The notes under the pieces: model-generated
Databases searched by the model: none
Told to the model about the DNA's origin: nothing
Seen by the model: the letters and a program-made list of their open reading frames with translations, nothing else
Shown: piece by piece, positions 27,498 to 36,340 of the stretch
Layout of the letters: every line of letters starts with the position of its first letter
Position numbering within the stretch: position 1 is the stretch's first letter
Program-made: the position numbers and the translations under genes
Assembly: GCA_019873645.1 (NCBI GenBank)
Contig: JAIOAX010000007.1
Coordinates: forward strand, 90,944 to 154,943
DNA length: 64,000 bases
Direction: 5' to 3'
Origin: Chloroflexota bacterium
GTDB lineage: Bacteria; Chloroflexota; Anaerolineae; B4-G1; SLSP01

Positions 27498-28766
27498 TCA
27501 TGGCTCAGGCGTCTGTTGACTTTCATCGAGCTGCTTGCGGACCCGCGCCGGTACGCCGTAGACCACCGTGCGCGGCGGAACATCGTGCGTCACCACCGAA
27601 CCGGCGCCCGTCTTGGCCCCTGCGCCGATATGCAGCGGCGCGACCAGCAAAGAATCCGAGCCGATGAAGACATCCGCCTCGATTACGGTGGGGTGCTTGC
27701 GCTCTCCGTCAAAGTTGCACGTGATCGTTCCCGCGCCGATGTTCACATTCTCGCCCACCTGCGCGTCGCCCAGGTAGCTGAAATGCCCCATCTTGGCGTT
27801 AGGGCCGAGCGTGCTGTTTTTCAGCTCCCCAAAGTTGCCGACGTGCGCTCCGCGACATACCCGCGCGCCCTTGCGCAGGTGGCTGAATGGCCCGATGTTG
27901 CTGTCTGCTTCCATCGCCGCGTATTCCAACACCGAAGCCAGAACCACACAGCGATCGCCGATGGTACAACTTTCGATAAGGCTGTTTGGCCCGATCGTAC
28001 ATGCTGTGCCAATCGTGGTGCTGCCGCGCAAGTGTGTGTTGGGGTGGATGACGGTATCCTGTCCGATGGTCACATCCGGGCCGATGTAAGTGCTGGCCGG
28101 ATCAACGAGGGTGACGCCGGCCAACATCCAGCGTTCGTTGATGCGCTTTCGCAGAGCGGCCTCGGCTTGCGCTAGATCCGCACGCGTATTGATGTCTATG
28201 ACTTCTGTGGGATCGGCAACGGCAAATGTTTGTACGGCCTTACCTGCTTGGGAAGCCAGTGCGATGACTGAACTGAGCGTGTATTCACCGGTGCGCGGGT
28301 TGGGTTCGAGCTGTTCCAGGAACGGCCACAACGCCGTCGCTTCAAAAACGGCCGCATCGGCGCGCTTCTCGCCACAGATGAGCAGCGTGACGGCTGCTTG
28401 CTGTTGGGTATGCTGTTCCACCAGCCGACGCAGCGTATCGGCCTGCACGAGCGGCATATCGGCGGACAGAATCAACACAGATTCGGCTTCACCCTCAAGC
28501 TGCGTGCGGGCCTGAGCTACGGCGTGGGCAGCGCCCAATGCTTCCGGCTGGACGACATAGCGGACGCGCTCGCCGCCCCAGGCGCGGATGGCGTCTGCGT
28601 TTTCCGACGCTACGACGATGACCGGCGGCGTTGTGGCAAGCGGTAAGGCGGCTTCTACGGTGTATGCCAGCATTGGACGCTCGCCTAACGGATGAAGCAC
28701 TTTGGAAGTCCGCGAGACAAAGCGCGTGCTCTTTCCTGCGGCTAGAATCACAACGGCCAGACTCAT
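27498..28766 (-). CDS. glmU: Bifunctional UDP-N-acetylglucosamine pyrophosphorylase / glucosamine-1-phosphate N-acetyltransferase
   Basis: LAVVILAAGKSTRFVSRTSKVLHPLGERPMLAYTVEAAL; left-handed beta-helix hexapeptides; GDAQVGENVNIGAGTITCNFDGERKHPTVIEADVFIGSDSLLVAP. ATG at 28766 after aaggaggc. Confidence 0.95.
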   Translation of the reverse strand: MSLAVVILAAGKSTRFVSRTSKVLHPLGERPMLAYTVEAALPLATTPPVIVVASENADAIRAWGGERVRYVVQPEALGAAHAVAQARTQLEGEAESVLILSADMPLVQADTLRRLVEQHTQQQAAVTLLICGEKRADAAVFEATALWPFLEQLEPNPRTGEYTLSSVIALASQAGKAVQTFAVADPTEVIDINTRADLAQAEAALRKRINERWMLAGVTLVDPASTYIGPDVTIGQDTVIHPNTHLRGSTTIGTACTIGPNSLIESCTIGDRCVVLASVLEYAAMEADSNIGPFSHLRKGARVCRGAHVGNFGELKNSTLGPNAKMGHFSYLGDAQVGENVNIGAGTITCNFDGERKHPTVIEADVFIGSDSLLVAPLHIGAGAKTGAGSVVTHDVPPRTVVYGVPARVRKQLDESQQTPEP

Positions 28767-28920
28767 AATGCCTCCTTTTCGTTGGAACGTTGGTATGTTT
28801 GTACGGTTGGAATAGGTCAACACGCCGACGCTTTTTCATTATAGCATGCCGGAAATGCAAAGCAACCTCTCTCTTCTCGGGTGCATTTCAGAATAAGGGT
28901 GATTTATCAGATACGGCGAC

Positions 28921-28997
28921 CAGACGCTGCTCAGGCCGGTCTCCAGACCGCGCCTGCGCAGCGTCTGATCCCGTAGTGGCACGGTCAGAGACCGGCC
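28921..28997. repeat. Interleaved inverted repeats in the glmU / S26-fusion divergent intergenic region
   Basis: CAGACGCTG (28921-28929) with CAGCGTCTG (28959-28967); GGCCGGTCTC (28934-28943) with GAGACCGGCC (28988-28997). Confidence 0.8.
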
Positions 28998-29152
28998 ACA
29001 GCAAGATTTGCCCCGAAGTTGAAATCCCCCCTCTTCTCCCATCCCCTCTCCATCTCTCTCCCCGTCTTCCGTCTGCTGTCTACCGTCTACTGCCTTTTGC
29101 TATCCCCTCTCTTTCAAGTATAATCGCCGTATGGAGGGACTATTCCGAAGAT

Positions 29153-29232
29153 GATCAGCAGATTAAGCAGATCGAGCAGATTTATGCGCCAATTGAAAGC
29201 TAATCCGTTCAAATCCGTTTAATCCGTTGACA
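29153..29232. repeat. Degenerate low-complexity repeats (GATCAGCAGATTAAGCAGAT and AATCCGTTCAAATCCGTTTAATCCGTTGA types)
   Basis: Read directly upstream of the ORF at 29265. Confidence 0.7.
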
Positions 29233-29264
29233 TACATTTGCCTCCCTGGTGAAAAGTGTAGCTT

Positions 29265-30815
29265 ATGACGTCTGCTGTGATTTGGTCGGATATGTTAGTT
29301 GAAGCCTTACCCGGTTCGACGCGCCTGCGGGTGTGTGGACGCAGCATGCTGCCGACCTTGCAGCCGGGCGATGAAGTGCTGGTTGAACCGACGACGGCGG
29401 ACGCGCTTGCACCGGGGGATTGGGTGGCGCTCCACGGCGGCTTCCTGCACCGTTACCTGGGACGGCGCGGCGGCTTCATCGTGACCAAAGGCGATGGACA
29501 TAAGGCTCTCGATCCTCTCTGGTCCCCTGACGCCGTTTTAGGGCGCGTCACCGAAGCCTGGCGTGATGGACGCTGTTTTTACCGCCGCACGCCGGGACAA
29601 CTGCGGCGCGAGCGGCTTCTGGCGGTCGGCCATCGTGTCTTCGGCGACGTTTGGGGCATGCTGCGGCGCGTCAAGGCGTTGTTCCTGGCCTTACTTTTGC
29701 TGGTACTCGTGATCCCGTATGTGCGAGCCGCCGTTGACCTCACCAATTTTACTGCCGAGTCCGGCGCGGACTCTATCACTTTGAGATGGGAAACTGCCAG
29801 TGAGACGGACAATCTGGGATTCTACATCAGACGCAGCCTTTCTAAGTACGGAGAATACGTCAGAATTTCTGATTTCATTCCTTCGCTAGATGAGGGCGCG
29901 GGCGCGCACTATGAGTATGTGGATACCGATGTGACGCCGGGCGTCACTTATTACTATAAGGTGGAAGATGTACCGGCAAGCGGCGCTACGGGCAAATTTA
30001 GCGATCCGGCCTGGGCGACCGTCCCATTGAATCCCACCGCTACCCCCACACCCACGCCGACCCCGACCGTGACGCCAACCCCCACCGTGACGCCCACGCC
30101 GTCGCCGACCTCTTCGACGCCGACGCTCACCCCTACGGCGACCATCACGCCGACGCTGCAACCTACCGTGACCCCCGATCCGAATGTCCGCTTTTGGGCC
30201 GAGAAAACGGATTTGATCGCCGGCGAATGTACCACTGTGCGCTGGCAGACGGCCAACATTCGCGCCGTTTTCTTCGATAATATCGGCGTGGCCGGCGACG
30301 GGGCGCGCACTTTTTGCCCGTGCGTCAATGAAACACACACGCTGACCGTAAAATATCTGGACGGCGCAACCCGGGATTTCACCGTCGTCTTGAGTGTCAG
30401 TGGAGTGTGCGCGACACCGCTTCCGGGAGCGCCTACCTGGACGCCCACGCTGCGTCCCTTACCCCCTGTTGAGTTGCCCGCGACTGCCACGGCCACACCC
30501 ATCCCTGGCGCGACGCCTCGCCCGCCGGCGATAGCGACATTGCCGCCGACCGCTACGCCGACGCCTACGTCTGCGCCTGTATTGCCCGGCTCGCCGACGC
30601 CTTCTCCGTCGCCGACGCCCTGGCATACCCCGGCTTCCCCACTCCAATCACCTATCCCACCGTCCGCGACGGTCGCCAGGCACGTCCTTGTGGAAGGCGA
30701 TTCATATACCGTAAGCGCTGACCGGGTGCTTTCCGTCTGGCTGCTGCTTGTCGGCAGTATCATCGGCCTGGGCTTCATCGGCGCGGGCCTGTGGATGTGG
30801 AAACGGCAATCGTGA
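29265..30815 (+). CDS. S24/S26-like Ser-Lys peptidase domain fused to an Fn3-like module, Pro/Thr-rich stalks and a C-terminal TM
   Basis: RVCGRSMLPTLQPGDEVLVEP (Ser region) and FIVTKGDGH (Lys region); hydrophobic segment VKALFLALLLLVLVIPYVRAA; LTNFTAESGADSITLRWETASETDNLGFYIRRS...YYYKVEDV; TPTPTPTPTVTPTPT; C-terminal WLLLVGSIIGLGFIGAGLWMWKR. Confidence 0.8.
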   Translation: MTSAVIWSDMLVEALPGSTRLRVCGRSMLPTLQPGDEVLVEPTTADALAPGDWVALHGGFLHRYLGRRGGFIVTKGDGHKALDPLWSPDAVLGRVTEAWRDGRCFYRRTPGQLRRERLLAVGHRVFGDVWGMLRRVKALFLALLLLVLVIPYVRAAVDLTNFTAESGADSITLRWETASETDNLGFYIRRSLSKYGEYVRISDFIPSLDEGAGAHYEYVDTDVTPGVTYYYKVEDVPASGATGKFSDPAWATVPLNPTATPTPTPTPTVTPTPTVTPTPSPTSSTPTLTPTATITPTLQPTVTPDPNVRFWAEKTDLIAGECTTVRWQTANIRAVFFDNIGVAGDGARTFCPCVNETHTLTVKYLDGATRDFTVVLSVSGVCATPLPGAPTWTPTLRPLPPVELPATATATPIPGATPRPPAIATLPPTATPTPTSAPVLPGSPTPSPSPTPWHTPASPLQSPIPPSATVARHVLVEGDSYTVSADRVLSVWLLLVGSIIGLGFIGAGLWMWKRQS

Positions 30816-32830
30816 AACGGCGACCGTGGCGTGGGCTTACGTGGCTGCTGTTGACGGCAGCGCTGGCATGTCGGCTGGCGCCTGCGCTACCGACTTCACC
30901 TGTTGATCCGCTTGGCGGCTGGACGTTGCTGGTGCGCGATGTCGGCCCCCGCTGGCTTGGCCCGGCCTGGTGGCGCGCTCAGGGCCTTGATTCCCCAAAA
31001 CTCGATCCTCAGCGGATGCGCTTAACGCGCGGCGCCGCAACGACGCCGGCTTTGTGGCTTCCCTCTGCCAATGGCCCCGGCTTGCTCTTCTATGGCGACG
31101 TTGAACCGGGACAGTTCGGGCCGGTCGGCAGCTACCAACTTGCGCTTGATACCGCCGGCGCTGCGATGGCGGCGGTCACGGCCGCTTCCCCAGTTTACTA
31201 TCAGAGCGTCACTACTGCGACGCTGTGGTTGGAGCAGGATAACACCTATCGTCCGACTGCGCCGCAGGGAGCAAACTGGCTCTGGACTTCCTTCAATACC
31301 GCTCCGGCCCTCACCCTGACGGTTTCTCTGACCGAGGCGCTCGCCGCGCCCATTACGCTGACCTTGCGCTTTTGGGGGCAAAGCAGTATGCCCCAAGCCC
31401 CCGATCATCATATCCGTGTCCTGTGGAACGGCGCGGTCGTGGATGAGCATTTCTGGGATGGCAACGCGGTCGAAGAGTGGACGGTCGTGGCCCCTGCGCC
31501 GCGTCATGGCGATAACATCTTGACGCTGGTTGCGCCCGGCGACACGGAAGCCCCTGTTGAGGTGACATGGCTGGACCGCGTCGCTGTGACGTGGCAGCGT
31601 ACATTAACTCACACTGATGGGTGGGAAACCTGGTTTGCCGGAGCGGAGCCGGCGGCCTGTTGGGACGGCGTCGAGGCAGAACGTGTAGCCATAGTGCTGG
31701 TAGGGCCGGATGGGACGGTGCATGGGGGGATGCTTGAGCCTGCCGCGGATGGGCGCGTGTGTGTTGAACAAAGCCGGGGCGAGCGCGGCTGGATCGGCGT
31801 GCCGGATGCTGCGCCTGCGCCTGATCTGGTGCGTCCGCGCGAAACCGTTGCTGAGACGACATTGTTGACGGCGGATTATTTGATCCTTGCGCCGCGCATT
31901 TTTCACACGACGCTTGCTCCTCTGATAGAAGCGCGGGCTGCCGAAGGGCTATCTGTGGCCCTGGCGACGCCGGAACAAATTTATGACACGTATGGCACCG
32001 GTGCGCCCGACGCGGAGGTCATCCGTAAAGCTGTGGTCTCGCTGCACGCGCGCGGACGGCTGCGTTATCTACTTTTGGTGGGCGATGTTTCGGCCAAACC
32101 GGGGACGCTATGGCAGAAAGATGTTGTGCTTGTGCCGACGGGGTGGGTGCGCACCGGCTTTGTGGGCGACACGCCTTCGGATCACGCGCTCGTGCTTGAT
32201 GACAGTGGCGCCCCGTTGATCGCCGTGGGCCGTTTCCCGGCTGCGAAGGTAGCCGAAGTTCGGGCGATGGTCGCCAAGACGCTGGCTTGGAAACCGACTG
32301 CGCGTCTGTTGCTGCTGCACGACGACGAGGCGGAATTTGTCTCCCTGACCGACGCGCTCGCCGAAATCTCTGCGCCTGACCTGCGTTTGGGGGACACCGA
32401 GGCCGACGTCCGTCGTGACCTGTTGCGCTGGCTGCGCGCTGCGCCGGGGACGCTGGTCTATGTGGGCCATGGCAGCATGCCCGTCCTGGGCGACGAGAAA
32501 TACCTTACCGTAGATGACGCCGGGGCGTGGGATGGCCCGACCATTGTGGTTGCGTGGACGTGTCTTGCGGCGAACTTCGCCCATCCGCTTCAAACGGGGC
32601 TTGCGGAAGCCTGGATGCGTCATCCCCAGGGCGTCGTTGCCTTTGTCGGCCCGACTGCCGAAACGACAACGGCTGATCAATCGGCGATGGCCCTGGCTTT
32701 CCAACGTGCGCTGCTCGGCGGTGATGCCATCGGCGAAGCGTTGCTGGCCGGCTGGCGCGCTGCGTCATCGAAAGAGGCAGAAATCAGCTTCGTACTGTTG
32801 GGCGACCCGGCCTTGCGTCCGACAAAATGA
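30812..32830 (+). CDS. Peptidase C25 (gingipain-type) family protein with signal peptide
   Basis: DYLILAPRIFHTTLAPLIEARAAEGLSVALATPEQIYDTYGTGAPDAEVIRKAV...YLLLVGDV; catalytic-type LVYVGHGSM and VVAWTCLAANF. Likely GTG start at 30812 overlapping the upstream TGA (ORF open from 30791). Confidence 0.82.
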   Translation: MKRRPWRGLTWLLLTAALACRLAPALPTSPVDPLGGWTLLVRDVGPRWLGPAWWRAQGLDSPKLDPQRMRLTRGAATTPALWLPSANGPGLLFYGDVEPGQFGPVGSYQLALDTAGAAMAAVTAASPVYYQSVTTATLWLEQDNTYRPTAPQGANWLWTSFNTAPALTLTVSLTEALAAPITLTLRFWGQSSMPQAPDHHIRVLWNGAVVDEHFWDGNAVEEWTVVAPAPRHGDNILTLVAPGDTEAPVEVTWLDRVAVTWQRTLTHTDGWETWFAGAEPAACWDGVEAERVAIVLVGPDGTVHGGMLEPAADGRVCVEQSRGERGWIGVPDAAPAPDLVRPRETVAETTLLTADYLILAPRIFHTTLAPLIEARAAEGLSVALATPEQIYDTYGTGAPDAEVIRKAVVSLHARGRLRYLLLVGDVSAKPGTLWQKDVVLVPTGWVRTGFVGDTPSDHALVLDDSGAPLIAVGRFPAAKVAEVRAMVAKTLAWKPTARLLLLHDDEAEFVSLTDALAEISAPDLRLGDTEADVRRDLLRWLRAAPGTLVYVGHGSMPVLGDEKYLTVDDAGAWDGPTIVVAWTCLAANFAHPLQTGLAEAWMRHPQGVVAFVGPTAETTTADQSAMALAFQRALLGGDAIGEALLAGWRAASSKEAEISFVLLGDPALRPTK

Positions 32831-32850
32831 AACTGCACCTAACCGCGAAT

Positions 32851-32895
32851 TTTCGCTGATTCTCTTTTCGCTGATTCTCTTTTCGCTGATTCTGG
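32851..32895 (+). repeat. Three tandem 15-bp repeats directly 5' of an SD sequence
   Basis: tttcgctgattctct x2 + tttcgctgattctgg, followed by aggatgaATG. Confidence 0.9.
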
Positions 32896-32902
32896 AGGAT
32901 GA

Positions 32903-34360
32903 ATGAATGATCAAGACTACCGGCACGCCAAACGTCGTGCTGTGCGTTTGGTGAAAGCCGGAGACTATGCCGGCGCTATCGAAATTTTGCAGATGCTGCG
33001 CGACACTCCGATCAAGCCACCCCGGAAATCTTACGGACTTTTCTGGCTGGCCGTCTGCTTCGTCCTGGTCGGCGGTATGTTGATGGGGTTAGGCGCGCGC
33101 TCTCTGCGTCCCTCTGACCCGCCGGCCATAGTCGCGCCATCACCTACGTTGACTGCATCGCCGACGCCGGAGCCGCTGGTCCCTACCCGCACGCCAACTT
33201 TGACCGTGCCGCCAAGTTCCACCATCACGCCATCGCCGACCTCTACATTCTCCCCGACACCATCACCTGCGGCAACGCAGTCTCCAGTGCCGGAGTCAAC
33301 CGTCACACCGACGAAACCTGTCATCACGCCGGCAACACCGCGTCCTCCGGCAACGTCTGCCGGAACGTCAACGCCGCCGGCTCCCTTGCCGCCAACGCCG
33401 ACATCACTGCCTACTGAGACGCCAATTCCCATATCGGCTTCAGATTTCACCGTGCCCCCTCATGAACGTTTTCGTTTGGGCGTATCCCTGCCCGGTGGGG
33501 CAAAAGGGGGCTATGATCTGTTCACCTTGCGCGCTGGCTGGGTGATGGATTGGGCAGCGCGCAGCGCGCCGGTATTGCCGCCGGGGGTGGATTATATGCC
33601 TACAGTGCGGATGGGCGGGGGAAAGCTCTCCCCGGATGCTGCAACGCTGACTTCTGTAGCGGCGGCACGGCCTGGTTCGACCTGGTTGATCTCTAACGAG
33701 CCGGATGTGCGCTGGCAGGACAATGTAGACCCGGTGACTTATGCGCGGCTGTACCACGAAGCCTATACGGCGATCAAAGCGGGCGATCCTTCGGCTATCG
33801 TGGCGGCGGGTGGGATTGCCCAGCCTACGCCGCTGCGCCTGCGCTATCTCGATCTCGTATTGGAAGCCTACCGCAATGAATTCGGTGCAACGCTTCCGGC
33901 GCAAGCCTGGCATATCCACAATTACATGCTCCACGAAGAACGCAATTCCTGGGGCGTGGATATTCCGCCGGGCATCCCCGACAATACCGGCATTCTGTAC
34001 AGCATTGACGATTCCGGCAACCTGGAGGCCTTCCGCGCGCAAATTTACAGCTTCCGCCGCTGGATGGCTTCGCGAGGGTATGGCGGACAGCCGCTCATCG
34101 TCTCTGAATTCGGCGTGCCGATGCCGGAAGATTACGGATTCCCGCCGGAGCGTATGGCCGATTTTATGCGCGAGACCTGGCGTTTCTTCCTGACGGCGGC
34201 AGATGGTGGGCTGGGCGACCCCAATGACGGTGGACGCCTGGTGCAACGTTGGTGCTGGTTCAGCCTGTACTACTCGGTTTATCCGACCGGCAATCTCGTG
34301 GATGCCGATGGACGCTGGACCCTGTTGGGACGGACATGGATTTCTTTCGTGGGTGACTGA
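32903..34360 (+). CDS. Membrane-anchored protein with Pro/Thr stalk and glycoside-hydrolase-like (TIM-barrel) domain
   Basis: TM LFWLAVCFVLVGGMLMGLGA; ~100-residue P/T/S-rich linker; STWLISNEPDVRWQDNVDPVTYARLYHEAYTAIKAGDP...QAWHIHNYML...PLIVSEFGVPMPED resembles a clan-A GH fold (NEP and EFG glutamates). Confidence 0.75.
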   Translation: MNDQDYRHAKRRAVRLVKAGDYAGAIEILQMLRDTPIKPPRKSYGLFWLAVCFVLVGGMLMGLGARSLRPSDPPAIVAPSPTLTASPTPEPLVPTRTPTLTVPPSSTITPSPTSTFSPTPSPAATQSPVPESTVTPTKPVITPATPRPPATSAGTSTPPAPLPPTPTSLPTETPIPISASDFTVPPHERFRLGVSLPGGAKGGYDLFTLRAGWVMDWAARSAPVLPPGVDYMPTVRMGGGKLSPDAATLTSVAAARPGSTWLISNEPDVRWQDNVDPVTYARLYHEAYTAIKAGDPSAIVAAGGIAQPTPLRLRYLDLVLEAYRNEFGATLPAQAWHIHNYMLHEERNSWGVDIPPGIPDNTGILYSIDDSGNLEAFRAQIYSFRRWMASRGYGGQPLIVSEFGVPMPEDYGFPPERMADFMRETWRFFLTAADGGLGDPNDGGRLVQRWCWFSLYYSVYPTGNLVDADGRWTLLGRTWISFVGD

Positions 34361-34362
34361 GT

Positions 34363-35373
34363 ATGCAATCAACCTGGTGGGCGCAACTTAAGTCTCGGAC
34401 GCAGGTCTTGCGGTGGATTTTGAGCCTGGGGGTGATGGTGCTCTCGGTGTGGCTGTTGCTCCGTGAGCTGGATTGGGCGCAGGTTCTCAGTGCGTTGCGG
34501 TCGGCGGAGTATGCCTGGGTCGTCCTCGGCGTGCTGGCGATTGTGGGGACCTTCTTCTCGCGGGTGTGGCGCTGGCAGGCGCTTCTGTGGCGTTCTGATT
34601 TGCGCTTCTGGCCGGCGTTGACGGCACTGCTGGTAGGCCAGGTGGCGAATCTGGTGTTGCCGATGCGCGGCGGCGACCTGGTGCGGGCGATGTGGGTGCG
34701 CCCGGAGCGCGCTACCGAACGCAGTGCGGGCGCATCGGAGGCATTGGGTAGCGTGGCATTGGAAAAGGTGTGGGATCTGCTGGCGTTGCTGCTGTGCGGC
34801 CTGTTGTTGCTGGCGCTCGCACCTCTGCCGGCGTGGTTCTCGCAGTCCACGTGGTCTACGGCAGGGATTTTGGTCATCGGTGGGCTGGTGCTGTGGGCCG
34901 GCTTGCGCTGGCAGGATGTATTATTCCGTTGGGCGGCGCTCATCCTGGCGCGTTTTCCGGCAGGATGGGACAAAGCCTTGTTGCCGCGTTTGCAACGTCT
35001 GGCGCAGGGTTTGAACTCCCTGCAGAGCGCGCAGGCTTCCGGGCGCGTTTTCCTGTGGACGGTGCTCTATTGGGGCTGCGGCGCGCTGGCAAACTGGGCG
35101 GTGATGCGCGCGTTTGGCGTCCATTCGCCGGTTGCGGCTATCTTCCTGCTGGCGGCATTGATGGTGGGTAACGCGGTCGTCCCGACACCGGCACGCCTGG
35201 GCGTCTTTGAGGGCCTGTGTGTGGTCTCGCTAGGTTTATTCGACGTGCCTTACGATCTGGCGCTGGCGATTGGCCTGGTGTTGCATCTGGTGGTGATGGG
35301 GCCGCCGTTGATCGCGGCAGGGCTGCTGGCCGCGCTATCCCAGTTGCTGCGGAGGAGCCATGAATCAGCCTGA
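34363..35373 (+). CDS. Lysylphosphatidylglycerol synthase TM / UPF0104-type flippase-like membrane protein
   Basis: Multiple TM segments; FFSRVWRWQALLW, VGQVANLVLPMRGGDLVRAMWV, ALEKVWDLLALLL are family hallmarks. Confidence 0.85.
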   Translation: MQSTWWAQLKSRTQVLRWILSLGVMVLSVWLLLRELDWAQVLSALRSAEYAWVVLGVLAIVGTFFSRVWRWQALLWRSDLRFWPALTALLVGQVANLVLPMRGGDLVRAMWVRPERATERSAGASEALGSVALEKVWDLLALLLCGLLLLALAPLPAWFSQSTWSTAGILVIGGLVLWAGLRWQDVLFRWAALILARFPAGWDKALLPRLQRLAQGLNSLQSAQASGRVFLWTVLYWGCGALANWAVMRAFGVHSPVAAIFLLAALMVGNAVVPTPARLGVFEGLCVVSLGLFDVPYDLALAIGLVLHLVVMGPPLIAAGLLAALSQLLRRSHESA

Positions 35374-36340
35374 GTATTCGGTGGTTGTGCCGGCCTATCA
35401 GGCGGCGGAGGTCATCGGCGCGTGTGTGCGGGCGTTGGTGCAGCAGACGGTTGAGCGCGCGCGTTACGAAATCATCGTTGTAGACGACGGCTCAACCGAT
35501 GGTACGGCGGACGCGGCGCAGGCAGCCGGCGCGGACCGTGTGGTGCGCGTCCCGCACGGAGGCCCGGCAGCGGCACGCAACGCTGGCATTGCGGCGGCGC
35601 AGGGCGAGATTGTTCTGTTTACCGATGCGGACTGTGAACCGGCAGCGGACTGGATCGCACGGATGACCGCGCCGTTTGCCGACCCACAGGTGATGGGGGC
35701 GAAGGGCACCTATCGCACGCGCCAGTCATCGTTGATTGCCCGACTGGTGCAGTTGGAATTTGAAATCCGCTATGCGCGCATGGTTGCGCTGCCACGCATT
35801 GATTTCGTGGACACCTACGCAGCGGCCTATCGTCGCGCACTCCTGGTTGAGTACGGCGGCTTTGACACGGCCTTTCCCATACCCTCGGCGGAAGATGTGG
35901 ACCTCTCTTTCCGTCTGGCGCGCGCCGGACACCGGCTGGTGTTTGCGCCCGAAGCCTGGGTCTGGCACCGGCATCCGGCGTCGCTGCGGCGTTATCTGGC
36001 CCGCAAGGCGCGCTTCGGCTACTGGCGTGCGCTGCTCTATGTCCGTTATCCCGACAAAATTGCCGGTGATGCGCACACCGATCCGGCGTTGAAACCGCAG
36101 TTCGTGCTCACGGCGTTATTGGGGTTGACGGCCATTGTGGGGTTGTTCTGGCGTCCGGCGTGGATCGTGGCCGGGTTGCTGCTCATAGCTTTCCTGGCAA
36201 CGACGCTGCCTTTTGTACGGTGGGCATGGCAGAGTGACCCGGCTGTGGCGCTAATCTGGCCCGGTGTGACGCTGCTGCGCGTCGTGATACAAGGCTCAGG
36301 GTTGGCATTTGGTCTGCTGCGGCAACTTGTGAAGAAATGA
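35360..36340 (+). CDS. Glycosyltransferase family 2
   Basis: YSVVVPAYQAAEVIGACVRALVQQTVERARYEIIVVDDGSTDGTADAA...LFTDADCEP; C-terminal TMs. Confidence 0.92.
   Translation: MNQPEYSVVVPAYQAAEVIGACVRALVQQTVERARYEIIVVDDGSTDGTADAAQAAGADRVVRVPHGGPAAARNAGIAAAQGEIVLFTDADCEPAADWIARMTAPFADPQVMGAKGTYRTRQSSLIARLVQLEFEIRYARMVALPRIDFVDTYAAAYRRALLVEYGGFDTAFPIPSAEDVDLSFRLARAGHRLVFAPEAWVWHRHPASLRRYLARKARFGYWRALLYVRYPDKIAGDAHTDPALKPQFVLTALLGLTAIVGLFWRPAWIVAGLLLIAFLATTLPFVRWAWQSDPAVALIWPGVTLLRVVIQGSGLAFGLLRQLVKK

Noticed and set aside
30025-30170. CRISPR-like or VNTR reading of CCGACGCCGACC repeats
   Set aside because: They encode Thr-Pro stalks in frame and lack regular repeat-spacer structure. No CRISPR array was seen anywhere.
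29954-30778. Minus-strand Gly/Val-rich ORF (GVGVTVGVGVGVGV...)
   Set aside because: Reverse complement of the Pro/Thr-rich stalk of the S26 fusion; similar antisense artefacts at 33031-33450 and 39900-40409.
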